This document shows positions 21,366 to 33,377 of a DNA stretch of 64,000 nt, piece after piece. Location: NCBI RefSeq assembly GCF_033115175.1, contig NC_084850.1, forward strand, positions 18,631,218 to 18,695,217. The letters run 5' to 3'. The notes beneath the pieces are model-generated. The model was not told the origin of the DNA and searched no databases. It worked only from the letters and a program-made list of their open reading frames with translations. The number at the start of each line of letters is the position of its first letter. Position 1 is the first letter of the stretch. The position numbers and the translations under genes were made by a program. Source of the DNA: Lepus europaeus. Lineage: Eukaryota > Chordata > Mammalia > Lagomorpha > Leporidae.

Positions 21366-21540
21366 AGTCCAATCCCAGAGTTTCCCTTTCTCTCCTGTTC
21401 TATTTTTTGTCCTAATAATTATTTGTCATACATTTTAGGGCTCACCTAATTTGAAGATGCACAGGCCTCTTCAAATAACCTACATATTTATAATTGGATT
21501 TCTCAAATAATTATTTTAGTTTCATAATTAAATATGTGAG
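21366..21540. other. Short unassigned spacer
   Basis: AT-rich sequence between the L1 D fragment and a SINE. Nothing recognised. Confidence 0.4.
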
Positions 21541-21799
21541 GGGCTGGCGCTGTGGCATGGCAGGTTAACACCCTGCCCTAAAGTGCCAGCATCTGATATA
21601 AGTGCTGGTTCGAGACCTGGCTGCTCCACTTCCAATCCAGCTCTCTGCTATGGCCTGGGAAAGCAGTAGAAGATGGTCCAAGTCCTTGGGCCCCTTCACC
21701 CACATGGGAGACCCGGAGGAGGCTCCTGGCTCCTGGCTTTGGATCGGTGCAGCTCTGGCCATTGTCGCCAACTGGGGGAGTGAACCATTGGATGGAAGA

Positions 21800-21830
<31 letters not shown>

Positions 21831-21921
21831 ATCCCTTCCTCCCTCCCTCCCTCTTTCTCTCTCTGGCTCTCCTCTCTCTGTGTACTCTGACTTGCAAATA
21901 AATAAATAAATCTTTTAAAAA
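21541..21921 (+). mobile_element. CSINE, long CT-rich form
   Basis: GGGCTGGCGCTGTGGCATGGCAGG start, B-box-like GGTTCGAGACC at about 21608, then a (TC)n/(CCCT)n stretch at 21801-21870 and AAATAAATAAATAAATC tail. Flanks AATTAAATATGTGA and AATTTGAATGTGTGA are a possible decayed target duplication. Confidence 0.93.
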
Positions 21922-21994
21922 ATTTGAATGTGTGAATTTCAAATATTATATAGAATCAGTTCAGGTGTCTGGAGTTTGGGCTTCTACCAGATTT

Positions 21995-22313
21995 TTTTTG
22001 ACAGGCAGAGTGGACAATGAGAGAGAGAGACAGAGAGAAAGGTCTTCCATTTCCGTTGGTTCACCCCTCAATGGCTGCTGCTGCTGGCGCACCATACTGA
22101 TCCGAAGCCAAGAGCCAGGTGCTTCTCCTGGTCTCCCATGCGGGCGCAGGGCCCAAGCACTTGGGCCATCCTCCACTGCACTCCTGGGCCACAGCAGAGA
22201 GCGGGACTGGAGGAGGAGCAACTGGGACAGAATCCGGCACCCAGACCAGGACTAGAACCCGGGGCGCCAGCCCCACAGACAGAGGATTAGCCTATTGAGC
22301 CGCGGTGCCAGCC
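21995..22313 (-). mobile_element. CSINE, young, with clear target duplication
   Basis: Minus-strand SINE: T run, GACAGGCAGAGTGG, CT-rich tract in reverse, GACTAGAACCC B-box complement, ending GGTGCCAGCC. Flanked by TTCTACCAGATTT at 21982-21994 and 22314-22326 (13 bases identical). Confidence 0.94.
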
Positions 22314-22326
22314 TTCTACCAGATTT

Positions 22327-22843
22327 AAATACCTGTAACATGGCTATGAGCATTGAAGGAAATTGCCATCCAAAATCCTCCTACTAGCCCATGGATTAGA
22401 ATGTGTGTCAACTATGAATATTGGCTTCAAAAGTGTGATTTTCAGTTTCAGGTGTCATATTTAATCTACTAATCTAGGTATTTCTGTGAATGTATTTAAA
22501 TAAAGGATCATCTCAGTAGGTCATGCCCAATCAACTTCAGCTCAAAGGTCTTATTAGCAAAACTGAGTTGTCCCTGAGGAAGAATACATTCTCTCGATAG
22601 ACTGTGGTGTCAGCTCCTGCCCAAAAGTTTCCACTCTGTTCCTCCTTATGGCTCCCACTATCAATTTCAGAATTTCTTAGCCAAGCTCAGAATAATGCAT
22701 GCCAGTTCTCACATACACACACACACACACACACATTGTGTGAAGTGACAAGTGAAACTAACAGAATTGACTTCAGAATCACCAAATTTTCATGAAAAGT
22801 TTAGAAACTTGGCAATAAATCCAGGATTTGTAAACTAAGTAAA
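22327..22843. other. Unique-looking intergenic DNA with a (CA)n microsatellite
   Basis: No gene or mobile element recognised, apart from a (CA)n run at about 22711-22734. Confidence 0.5.
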
Positions 22844-22857
22844 TTATTTTATTCTTT

Positions 22858-23162
22858 TAATATTTGAGAGAGAGAGAGAGAAAAGGAGAGAGAAAGAAAA
22901 TTGATTTTCCATTGGCTGGTTCACTCCTCAAATGACCACCCTGGCTGTAGCTGGGCCATTCTGAAGGCAAGAGCCAGGAGTTTGTTCCAGGTCTCCCATG
23001 TGGATGGAGAGCCCAGTCACTTGGGCCATCCTCTGCTGCTTTTCCAGGCACATTATCAAGGAGCTGGGTTGAAAGTGGAGCAGCTGGGACACAAACCAGC
23101 ACCCATATGGGATGACAGCATTGCAGGAAGAAGCTTAATTTGCTATGCCACAGCTCTGGCCC
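22858..23162 (-). mobile_element. CSINE, older copy
   Basis: Minus-strand SINE with an (AG)n head, core GGTCTCCCATGTGG and CCCATATGGGATG, ending CTCTGGCC. Flanked by TTATTTTATTCTTT at 22844-22857 and 23163-23176 (14 bases identical). Confidence 0.93.
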
Positions 23163-23176
23163 TTATTTTATTCTTT

Positions 23177-24429
23177 ATTATAAGACAAAATATGTGACAC
23201 TGATTTTTTTCATACAATAGGATGGCACAATCAGACTCATATATCAGAAGAATCACTCTTCCTGTTGGATAGAGATCAAACTGAAGGGAAATGGAAGCGT
23301 AACTTGAAATGGTGCAAGCCAGATGAGAATGTATTGTGGTTGGGACTAGGGATGGGAGTAGGGACTATTGTGGTAGTGGAAATAGAGAGAAGTGGGCAGG
23401 AATGACCATATTTTGCAAGGTAAAGTGATTATTAGGACTTCCTGAGGGACCAGATATGAGGGTGAAAGAGTGTGATGTGTCAATGATGATTACTAGGTTT
23501 CTGGCTCATGGAACAAGATAAATGAAAGTGTCATCAGCTGAGACAGAGAATACTGAAAGAAAGCCAGTTTTTGTGGAGGATGTGTATGTGAGAGAGTTAA
23601 TGAGAGAGGTGGGGAGACAGAAAGGGAGAGAAAAGAAAGGAGAATGAGAGGGAAAGAGGAAGGGAGAGGCAGAGAGAGAGGGAGTGGGAGTGAGAGAGAC
23701 AGGGAGGGGGAGAGGGGGAGAGGAGGAGATGGGGAGGGAGGGAGGGAGAGAGAGAAAGAGAGAGAGAGAAGAATTTCTTTTTAAGATCTGTTTCATTTTA
23801 ATTTTCTGAGAGTAATCCAACAAGAGACACCAGGCTGGCAGCTAGACATATAGGTCCAGATTTCAGAGCAGAGTTCTGATCTGAAAACACAAACATATGA
23901 GTCATCTGCCTACAGGTGGTAATTGAAGCATAGGCTGCAAATGAAATCACCTAAGGAGAGAATATAGAGTGAGAAGAGATGAATATTCTAGGATTGAGCA
24001 CTGAGGGGCAGTAATATTTAATGGCTGGATATATGTAATTGTTCATGATATAAGCTCAATAAATATTTATGGAAGTACCTAGCTGAGAGATATTCTGATG
24101 CACCTGTTGCTGTCGACTGAGCCCACGGAGATGACAAGTGTATATCTTTAAACATTTCTATTGATTGCTTAAATATTTTCCATCCTGTTGGCATGACCCC
24201 AGCCTTCCGCAAGAGAGATGGGAGATTGCTGCCAAGTGGTATTGAGCTTCATTCAAGCCAGATTTGTTTCTCTCATGCTTATTTCTGCAGCCTAAGACAC
24301 AGACCAGATTAGCTCTCTTATATACTTTCTTTACACCTTCCAAACAATATTCTGTACCAGTAGAATTAGGTAGCTAGATTCTTGGGATTGAGACTGAAAC
24401 ATCAGCTTTTTAAAATGTATTTTCAAAAA
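23177..24429. other. Intergenic DNA with a purine-rich tract
   Basis: No gene recognised. A strongly purine-biased (GA)n/(GGGA)n tract runs from about 23589 to 23772. Its antisense reading gives a low-complexity Ser/Leu/Pro frame that is not a gene. Confidence 0.5.
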
Positions 24430-24440
24430 TGCACATTGCA

Positions 24441-24770
24441 GGGCTGGTGCTGTGGCACAGTGGTTGTTAAAGCCCCAGCCTGAGGCACCAGCATCCCATA
24501 TGGGCACCAGTTCAACTGCCTGCTGCTCCACTTCCATCCAGCTCTCTGCTATGGCCTGGGAAGGCAGTAGAAGATGGCCCAAATGCTGGGCCCCTGCACC
24601 CACATAGGAAACCCAGAAAAAGCTCTTGGCTCCTGGCTTTAGATCAGCTCAGCTCTAGCTGTTGTGCCGTTTGGAGATTGAACCATCAGGTGGAAGACCT
24701 CTCTCTCGCGCGTGCGCTACTGCTCTATGTAACTCTGTCTTTCAAATAAATAAAATAAATCTTTAAAAAT
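24441..24770 (+). mobile_element. CSINE
   Basis: GGGCTGGTGCTGTGGCACAG start, CCAGCATCCCATATGGGC core, TTTCAAATAAATAAAATAAATC tail. Flanked by TGCACATTG at 24430-24438 and 24771-24779. Confidence 0.93.
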
Positions 24771-24779
24771 TGCACATTG

Positions 24780-25369
24780 GAACTTTATAAAACTACCTTG
24801 ACCATGTTCACAGGGCAATATCAAATATTTATTTAATGTGTAATCTTTGATCAACCCTGTGGATAATAAGAAAGAAGCAAAAGACATAGTCTCTACATCT
24901 GAAAAACTGTCAGTCTATTTAAGTAGAGCAAATTAACATCAATGACACAAGAAAAATAAAAGGAAGACTAAATAAATCAATTGTGCATTGCACAGCATAA
25001 GCACTAAGGCCTATTAGAGTTCAGGGCAAGGAGCACTAATTTACGTTCACAGAACAAGATATCTGAGTAATGGAGTTGCACTGCTCTCACATCACCACTA
25101 TTCTTGCTCCTAGGAGAAACTGGACAGAAATAATATTTGACAAACAGATCTCTCGGGGAGAATGCTGCACAACCACCTGCAGAAACTAATTCAATCTCAT
25201 ATAATAGAATTTGAACCTCTTGTAAATGATTTAGGCCACTTAAGAGTTTTAGAAGTCTGTTCCCAAATTAATTTAGCATTTATCTTCCAGACAGGCTGTT
25301 ACTGCTAACAATAAACTCCCGTTAAAGGAATTTAGATGAATGTGGCCCAGGAAACGAGATCACTTCTCA
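24780..25369. other. Intergenic DNA, possibly an ancient repeat
   Basis: The stretch at about 24840-25030 has the layout of a widespread ancient mammalian repeat (sequence resembling cacagTCTA followed by short A-rich units and GCATAAGCACTAAG), but is too diverged to assign. The rest shows nothing. Confidence 0.3.
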
Positions 25370-26110
25370 TTCCACTTCACTAGTCTTCAGTATTTGACAT
25401 TGTTGACCAATACTCTAGCTCCCCACCCTATCCAGCACTGCATGCTGCTGGCTCCTTTCCTACCTCTCTGACTGCTCAACCTAAAGTCTAGTGCCCAGCA
25501 CATAGTAAGCACTCAATAAATATTTTTGAACAATTGACTGCTTCTTCTTAGTCTCTCCTCTACCACATCTTCTATTTTATACCAGTACTTAAAGAAAGAC
25601 AAATACCCCAAACCCAAGTTTCCATCTCTGATAATCTCTACTATCCCCATTCCCACTCTGTGGCTTTAGCTGCTACCTTGTACACTAAGCCTTATATTTG
25701 GACCTCTCCTTAGTGTGTTTCAGGAAATTTAAAGTTGATATATCCAAAATTGAACTCATTCCATTTGTTCTGAAAGTTATAACTCACACCTGTGCTAGAT
25801 TTAAAGTCCCGCTATCCCATTGTTCACCATAGCTAAAATCTTCCAAAGCAGCTTCTAACATTCCTACTTCCATTCCTTCTGTAATACCCAATAAGCTGTA
25901 AATCCTATTCATTTCCCTTCTATGTTCTCTCTGGTAACTTTCTACTCCTCCCCATCCTCACTGTCAGTGAATTTTCTTTCTTGTCTGCATCCTCATCATT
26001 ACTATCTCAATAATATTCCCTATAACAGCTCATCCCTCTAATTGATTAACCCTGTTATCGAAATGCAACCCAAATCATGTTTATCTCCTCCAAAAATTAT
26101 TTATCTTTGC
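25370..26110 (+). mobile_element. LINE-2 (L2) 3' part
   Basis: Ancient L2 recognised by pieces in the right order: CTGGCTCCTTTCCTACCTCTCTGACTGCTC, then after an insertion CTTCTTAGTCTCTCCTCTACC, TTCCCACTCTGTGGCTTTAGCTGCTACC and ATATATCCAAAATTGAACTC. Heavily diverged, as expected for L2. Confidence 0.7.
25480..25545 (+). mobile_element. L2-like 3' end nested in L2
   Basis: AGTGCCCAGCACATAGTAAG and CACTCAATAAATATTTTTGAA are the well-known 3' end motif of L2. It interrupts the surrounding L2 at TGACTGCT, which occurs on both sides and may be a target duplication. Confidence 0.6.
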
Positions 26111-26689
26111 AAATAATTGTTTGCTTATGAAATACTTTAATAAACTCAGAAAAATTAAGAATGTTTCCTATCACTGGTAACAGAAACCCCAAGTAACAAT
26201 GATCATACTAATAGAAAGTGTTGTTTTCCATGTAAGTCCAGAGATAGAAGGTTGCTGACTTTCATTCACTGGTGCCATCAAGAGTTCAGATAATTTCCAG
26301 TATCTCTGAACTACCGCCCATCCTTAAGTGTTAGCTTTTCACCTTCACTGTTACCAGTAAGTCAGCTGATAGATGGCTATAAGAGCCCCAGGTAACATGT
26401 CTACATTCACAACAGAAACTAAGAGGAATCAGATAGCATTAGCAATGTCTGCATCTCTTTTTCAGCAAACTCCAATAGAAGCCCCTTAGCAGTCTTTTGT
26501 TTATGTATCATTAGCTATACGTATGTCACTATCGTGTGGCCACCTCAAGCTCCAACGGAAGTTGAGAAAGTATTTGGATTTTCAAGCCTCTACTATGTTT
26601 GCAGGAAAGAGATAAAGAGGCTGGGAGTAGATGCTAGGTTATCCAGATCACAGTGAGTGCCACATTCCCCTTTCATTTGATCAATACTA
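26111..26689. other. Intergenic DNA, nothing recognised
   Basis: About 580 bases without a gene, SINE or LINE that I can identify. Confidence 0.4.
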
Positions 26690-26830
26690 CCACCTTAGAA
26701 GTACAATGTTTATCTTCATTTTCAGGTTAAGGAAATTGAGGCCCAGAAGTATTAGGTGACTTGCTCAAGGTCATAGCAAGTAGGTGGCAGAATCGTAGAT
26801 ACCACTTCGTGATTCCTACTGGGCTTTTCC
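26690..26830 (+). mobile_element. MIR (ancient tRNA-derived SINE)
   Basis: Contains the MIR core order: ATCTTCATTTTCAGGTTAAGGAAATTGAGGC, then TGACTTGCTCAAGGTCATAGC and AGTAGGTGGCAGAATC. Confidence 0.85.
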
Positions 26831-26989
26831 ATGGCAATGCCATGTGAGATGCCATGTGAGGTAAGACTTTACCTCATGTACTATTCCAAGCTCTGGAAAA
26901 TTCAAGGTCCTAAGGAATATGATCCCAGTATACCTTTCTGGATTCACCTGTAACAACACTCCTCCATACTCCTTATGTAGCATATAATT

Positions 26990-27354
26990 TTTTTTAAATA
27001 TTTACTTATTTGAAAATCAGAGTTACACAGAAAGAGAAGGAGAGACAGGGAGGGAGAAGGAGGGAGGGAAGGGGATAGAGAAAAAGAGAGAGGTCTTCCT
27101 TCCATTGATTCACTCCCCAACTGGCCGCAATGGCCAGAGCTGAGCTGATCTGAAGCCAGGAGCCAGGAGCTTCTTCCAGGTCTTCCATGTGGGTGCAAGG
27201 GCCCAAGAATTCGGGCCATCTTCCATTGCTTTCCCAGGCCATAGCAGAGAGCTGTATTGGAAGTGGAGCAGCTGGGGCTCGAACCGGCACCCACATGGGA
27301 TGCCGGCACAGCAGAGTGAGGCTTTACCTGCTACGCCACAGTGCCCGCCACAAT
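26990..27354 (-). mobile_element. CSINE
   Basis: Minus-strand SINE with T run, CT-rich tract in reverse, GCTCGAACCGGCACCCACATG (B-box complement) and end GCCCGCC. Flanked by GCATATAATT at 26980-26989 and 27355-27364. Confidence 0.94.
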
Positions 27355-27364
27355 GCATATAATT

Positions 27365-27718
27365 CTTGATCATACCTTGATTATACCAGATAACTTAAGA
27401 TCCCCATTCCCTTGCATATGCTGATACTTCAACTTGGAATGATCTTCATTTCCCACCCCTCCCCCAGTAACACTCTGAGGCTTTAGATTGAATTAGTATT
27501 TACATTTCAAGATCCAGATGAAATTCTGCCTTTAAATAAAGCATTCCTCAATTATATCAGTCATAACATCATCTCTGCAAGAAGTCAAGTTCTATTATAG
27601 GCCTTCTTTTACTCTATCTTCATAGTTGCTTCCTTTCCTATCTACCTCCATAAATTATAAATCCTTGAAGGCTTCTGAGTCCTCCTAGATAGAGAGAACA
27701 ATAGAAAAAATATGTATG

Positions 27719-27767
<49 letters not shown>

Positions 27768-27906
27768 AGTTATCAATGACAGAGAGAGAGAGAGAGCATC
27801 AAAACTCCACAGGATCCACTAATTTTCTCCCATCTCCCATGGCCTAGTTTTTTCTCATGGTTTTAATCACTGCTCAGATTAAAAAGTATAAATCTAACCT
27901 AACATA
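27365..27906. other. Intergenic DNA with a compound (TA)n(GA)n microsatellite
   Basis: No gene recognised. A TATG/TA/GA compound microsatellite lies at about 27713-27761 and a second GA run at about 27781-27796. Confidence 0.6.
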
Positions 27907-27922
27907 AAGAATGTGTTTCATT

Positions 27923-28240
27923 GGGCCCAGTGATGTGGCGTCATAGGTAAAGATATCTCCTGCAGTGTTGGCATCCCATATGGGCATCGGTTCAAGTCCG
28001 GTTCAAGTGGCTGCTCCACTTCTGATCCAGCTCTCTGCTGTGGCCTGGGAAAGCAGTAGAAGACAGCCCAAGTGCTTGGGTCCCTGCACCCACATGGGAG
28101 ACCTGAATAAAGCTCTTGGTTCTTGGATTCAGATCGGCCTAGCTCCAGCTATTGTGGCCATTTGGGGAATGAACCAGCAGATGGAAGACCTCTCTCTCTG
28201 CCTCTGCCTCTCTGCAGCTCCTTCAGATGAATAAATAAAT
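27923..28240 (+). mobile_element. CSINE
   Basis: GGGCCCAGTGATGTGGCGTC start, B-box-like GGTTCAAGTCC at about 27989, GATGAATAAATAAAT tail. Flanked by AAGAATGTGTTTCATT (27907-27922) and AAGAGTGTGTTGCATT (28241-28256), two mismatches. Confidence 0.92.
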
Positions 28241-28256
28241 AAGAGTGTGTTGCATT

Positions 28257-28734
28257 TATAAAAGGTAAATAGTTTACTATAGCTGAGAGGGTCTGAAAAC
28301 CATGTATAAAGGGGATGAGAAAGGAAGCTAACATAGAACCAGATTGTAATCTTTGAGGATCATGTTAAAGAGCTTTGCCAGTAATCTATCAAAAATGAGA
28401 AGCTGCCTGGAGGCAGAGTAAAAGTGTGTTTAAAAAGATCACCCTCACAGTACTAGGTATGTGTGTGTGTCCTGGGGAAAGCAGAGACAGAGAACAACTA
28501 GGAACAAGTACAAACCCGGGTTTTGCTGTCATACAGACTCGAGACAGTGGTAGTTACTGGGCAGAGATGTAGAAAGAATAAAGAGGACTTGATGCTTGAT
28601 TTATTTTTGAAGGGAACTGAAGGGGAGAAGTAAACTATTTTTGCTTAGACAATTGAGTGAATTGTGAAATCATTTACAAGAGAGGGAACACAAGAGGTTT
28701 GGGAGAATATAATTTTGAGAAATGTTGAGTTTGA
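28257..28734. other. Intergenic DNA, nothing recognised
   Basis: About 480 bases without recognisable coding or repeat content apart from a short (GT)n run near 28460. Confidence 0.4.
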
Positions 28735-28985
28735 GGTACCTATAGCCCCACCAATACAGCACAGCCCAGGAAATCTTTAGAAGTATGAGTTTATAAAGGC
28801 ATTTTATAAAGTCTATGGAAAATGGAATTAAAATATAAACTTATTTAAAAATCCATGCATATAAGGATCTTCAAAAATCTCACTGGAAAAGTGTATTAAT
28901 GAAGAAACTATGAGTGAATTTCAAATTTCACCAAAATAAACTTACCTTCTAATTCCATTTTCTATGCACATTTTGAAGTACCCTC
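28735..28985. mobile_element. Palindromic MITE-like element
   Basis: The left arm 28802-28846 and right arm 28933-28977 are imperfect inverted repeats of about 45 bases (ATGGAAAATGGAATTAAAAT against TTCTAATTCCATTTTCTATG), and the outer ends read GAGGTAC and GTACCCTC. A terminal inverted repeat with no coding capacity fits a non-autonomous DNA transposon. Partial relatives lie at about 50990-51056 and 62080-62170. Confidence 0.6.
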
Positions 28986-30114
28986 ATTTGGTTTGAATAG
29001 ACAAGGCAACTGGGTTTAATTATGTGTATCTAGAATGATAACTAAAGCCATAGTAGAGGATGAGATAGCTACATGAAAGAATAGAGTGAGAAGAGTACCA
29101 GGAGTGAGCTCCCAGACACAAATGTTTCAAGGGGCAAAGAAAGAGGAATGCACAAAGAAGATTGGCATAGAGTGTTGCGGAAGAACAGTCTGGAGATAAG
29201 AGCTTTCTGAAGTGGGATGAGGTAGGGGTCATTTATGAGACCCAAATTCTACCAAGAGTCAGGTTGGATGAAAATGGAGTAAAAAAACCACTGGAGTTAG
29301 CAATTCAAGAGTATCTAGCCATGACCAGGTCAAGACATTTTCTTCTAATGGGAAGAGAACTTAAAAAGTAATAGGGAGGCAATTCTGGAGATACAGCAAT
29401 AAAAAAAATACTCTCAAGAAGCCTAATGAAAGGACAGAGTGAAAAAGTGCTTGTACAAATAAGATCAAATGAAAATATTGTATGTAAAACCCTGTTAAAA
29501 ATGCATAGGGCAGTTATTATTCTGTTAAGCAAAGGTTATTCTTCAGAAAAAGGCCCTCCTGCTAGCAAATGGATGAGTCATTAAGTAAAGGACATAGATT
29601 TCCTGTTATAATTTCTATTTTCGTGGAAGTGGCAGCACTGTCCATTCATCTATATTTGAGAAATTACTCCCTCAGATTGATTTAGAAGCTTCCTTTGCTA
29701 ACCAGAGTGGTAGGTAGAACACAGCAGGATAATGCATTAAGAAAAAGATCATGAGCTTGCCATGATCTTTTAAGCTTGGAGATTGGGACTGTACACATAG
29801 AAAGACCAATCAAGTGGCTTGATAATTTTGTACACCAAATTCCTCCTGATTTGGTATTGTGTTTGTCCAGCCTGGGTTTATCAATCAATCAAAAAGCCCC
29901 TCTATCAAATTGCACATCATAATACTTCAGTAGTAAGAGAGAAAAAGTTCAACACATTCAGAGTTTTTAGGGACAAAGCTGAGAGAGAGAGGAAGAGAGA
30001 CTGGTTATGCATTAAAAATATCAGGCTCTGGGCAAGTAGGAATGTTAATTGAGTGGTAGTTAACACTGTTTTCTACTAGTTAAGTGTTCTATGCAATAAG
30101 GGAGACAAATCAGC
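28986..30114. other. Intergenic DNA, nothing recognised
   Basis: About 1.1 kb of AT-rich unique-looking sequence. The open frames are short and lack recognisable features. Confidence 0.45.
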
Positions 30115-30360
30115 CTGACAATAATAATATCTTTTACAATAGACAAAGAACTTCTACATCTATTACAACAGGGTTGATCATAACAACCCTGCACAATTGG
30201 ATGTGCAGTGATTACAATCCCTTTTTTGCAGTTTCAAAAAAAGCACTGTGGCTAAGTGGCTCCTTGACATGGCAGATTACTAAGTGGTAGAGTCAAGGCT
30301 CTGCTCCAGGCCTCCTGACTCTGAGTTCAGCACTCTTCCTGCTAACTACACAGCCAGTCC
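30115..30360 (+). mobile_element. MIR (ancient tRNA-derived SINE)
   Basis: ATCATAACAACCCTGCACAA, then AAGTGGTAGAGTCAAGGCTC, then CCTCCTGACTCTGAGTTCAG and CACTCTTCCTGCTAACTACAC follow the MIR consensus order, including the 3' part. Confidence 0.82.
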
Positions 30361-32429
30361 AAGTAAACAGCCCAATGTCTCTGTAACCTCAGTGGCACCA
30401 CAAGTACAATTCTGAGAAACTAGAAACAGGTGCTTCAAGTCAGGTGGGGATTTGTAGGTAAAGCTAGGTGCTTGTTCTTAGAATTTACCTTTTTCTTCCT
30501 GAGCTGCAGATCACTCAACATCATGGTGCATTATGTAAAAGATTCTTGTTTGAGTAAGATAGACAGTCTTGCCCATGTTGTGTCCGTGTCTGATTTTCTG
30601 AACAATGCTCCTCACTTTGTTAAAGCCCCTTAGATTTTTTTTTACTCATCTACCCCCCACCTTCAACTGAGAAAAACCACCACACCTGGGAATCTCACAT
30701 TTTGAGATTTGAATCACAATTTAGATTTATTTCCATGTCTATTATTATTGTCTGGATGTAACATGAGGAAAAATGGACACATTAAAGAAATGAATTCAGC
30801 ATAATGAAGGTCATTTTCAATTGTGGCTGCCCATTATACAACTCTTTGGCTAGTATTACAGACAGATGCCATGCAATAGAATTTCTTTTCTGATATCAAG
30901 TTAGCTTCTTGGCAGACTACGGCAGCTCATTAGTCATTTTGGATCTCTTTCCATAGTTATAATTCAACTCTAGATGTTAGATAGGAAGTGATCTGGGCTT
31001 TGTGCCATAAAAATCTACAATGGCATTTCCATACAAATCCTGATTATTGAGAGGAGAGTCCTCTTTTTTGTGACCTGAGTCTGTTTTATCCAAAATTAAT
31101 AACGCTGGTTCAGGGTTAGCCAAGGTAAGAAGAAATGGAAGACTATGGAGATACAAGGGTAAAGGCAGAGCAGAGGAAGAGAAGAAGCCAGATCTCAATT
31201 CTACTTGAAGAATAGCCATTGTAAAGAACATTTTTAAATGATTTAAGAGAAGCTATAGAACTGTTTGAAGATATTTATATAAAGGGCTGATGTAACACTG
31301 TTTCTTGGGTATATACAGTAACAGTAATAAATTTAACTTTGGTGGGTTTGCACCCTATGGTTCTTTTTTAATAATCTAAGTTTCTTCTATGAGAGTTGAC
31401 CACTACTGTGTGAAGCAAAATTGGAGGTTCACAAGGTTGTGGTGCCTCCTATGACGACCAGTCTCCCAATTTGCCCTCTTTCCCCACTGGGAGTTCATGA
31501 TGCACATTTCCACCAGTAATCTCCTTAGGGACCAGTCTGATCATAGTATTCCTCTGCTTAAATGATAGAGTAGTTTTTTTCATCCACTCCCACACACCCT
31601 AGCCTCTAGCCACACCAAATTACAAGCCATCTGGAAAGTATGCTGTTTATACATTAATTTGTGCTTCTCATGTATGGTCATAACGGAAAACCAACTGGGA
31701 CTAGATTAGACAAAAAGGGAAATTACAGAAAGGATACTGAGGAAAGGACAGGGATGCAGCTGTGTCTCAGGAATGGAATCCAGGATACATCCTGTTATGT
31801 CACCTCCACTTTTGTCTCATCTCTTTGCTTCAGCTTCATTTTCTTTCATTGCATATTGGCATCCTTTAAATGCTAGAAAATGTGACCAGTGATACCTCTT
31901 GAAATTTACCTTTTACTTTGTTCACCAACAGTCAAATACCAAATAGATTCCAATTTGAAATTCCTTGTAGATAAATCATATATGCCCAGGTAAAGTGAGA
32001 GACTAGACGGAATTATGTGTAGAGGGAAATAATGAATAATTCCCAGGACAAGGAAGTGCTGTTGAATAGGTATGCCATAAATGTTCATTACTTTGCATTT
32101 GCTCCTTTTCTTCACCCTTACCTGTACTTACTGTGGTTATTCTACTTTGGCCCATATTCTCCATTATTCTCCTCTCATTTCTCTAAATTCCTGCAGAACT
32201 GCTTTAAATTAGCCATCTAATCTGTGGATATAGCACTTTTTCTGTTGCATGAGTTTATCACATTGTAGTGGTTTCTGGGACAGGGGCACATCTTATGCTT
32301 CTTTAGAGCCCCCCCAAATCATTTATAGAACTGTCTTGATACATGGTGTGTGTTCATGTGCTTGCTGAGTTCAACTGAATATATGTTAGGTTTCCATGGT
32401 AGAAAAATCTGTATCCTGAATAGAAATAA
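30361..32429. other. Intergenic DNA, nothing recognised
   Basis: About 2 kb of unique-looking AT-rich sequence. None of the short open frames shows a domain, splice context or repeated family. Confidence 0.45.
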
Positions 32430-32680
32430 TTCATCTATTCACTCCTAGCTCCAGCCACTGAACAGAGAAAATTATATTTTTTCATTCCATCTATCCATTG
32501 AAAAACACACTCTAATTTTTCACTGTATTAAACACAGAAGATATAGAGATTAATTAAATAAAGTGTCTTCCCTGGAAGGCACAGTCTACCTGGGGAATGG
32601 ACACAGAAATTAAATAATCACTGCACCAGATAATGAGTGCTGCAAAGAGAACCCAGAGGAGGTGATTTTAGTGGAGTCTC
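32430..32680. repeat. Possible ancient mammalian interspersed repeat
   Basis: CTTCCCTGGAAGGCACAGTC followed by a short dinucleotide-poor A-rich stretch, then GATAATGAGTGCTGCAAAGAG and CCCAGAGGAGGTGA, has the order of a common ancient repeat. I could not assign the family. Confidence 0.35.
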
Positions 32681-32984
32681 TGTCCTTGGGATTAGAATTC
32701 CTAGGAAATAAGTCTATATTGAATTGATCATATTGGACAATTTCCTTGCAAGATTATGAGGCTCCAAAACAGATGAAAGAAACCAAGAGGAGTTTTCTCT
32801 CTTGAAAATTCCTTAGAGATGGTATTCAGTGTCCCAACTTCCTTCTCTTTGACTCATTGTGGGGTATTCTATCTCCCACTACCTCTTTAGCTCTCTGCTG
32901 CCTCCTGAGAAGTCTCAGAAGGAGAAAAGCTGGCTTCTTTTCTTTGTACAACTCAGTTTTATGGAAAACATTCTGGAAATCAGG

Positions 32985-33172
32985 CTGGGAAAAATCCAGG
33001 AGCTTGGTAATTCAATCCAGTTCTCTCATATGGGGCCAAATCACTTGAGCCATCAACACTACCTTGCAGGGTTCACATTAGCAGGTATCTGGAGTCAGGA
33101 GCTGGATCCAGTAATTGAACCCAGACATTCCAATATGGACATCTTAACTGCTAACTATAAACCTGTTCCTAA
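32985..33172 (-). mobile_element. Old, diverged CSINE-type SINE
   Basis: Minus-strand core recognisable: CAATCCAGTTCTCTCATATG, CAAATCACTTGAGCCATCA, TTAGCAGGTATCTGGAGTCA and AATTGAACCCAGACATTCC. Older and shorter than its neighbours. Confidence 0.75.
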
Positions 33173-33250
33173 AAGAATCTTAGAACTGGGGATATTCTGC
33201 AAAATAATTGCTCTCCTATTGATTTTCTGTTTTAAATACTACTGACTGGG

Positions 33251-33341
33251 TTTTTTGTTTGTTTAATAAAAATTGATTTATTCAAAAGGCCAAGTTACAA
33301 AGAGAGGGGGATACATACACACACACACATACATGCACACA

Positions 33342-33377
<36 letters not shown>

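Noticed and set aside
23506..23823. 105-codon minus-strand Ser/Pro/Leu-rich frame
   Set aside because: Translation of the purine-rich tract; no unique sequence or domain.
28986..32429. Hidden host exons in the repeat-poor region
   Set aside because: No frame showed a domain or convincing splice boundaries by eye; comparative data would be needed to see an exon or enhancer.
32859..33245. 128-codon frame
   Set aside because: It overlaps an old SINE at 32985-33172 and has no recognisable protein feature.
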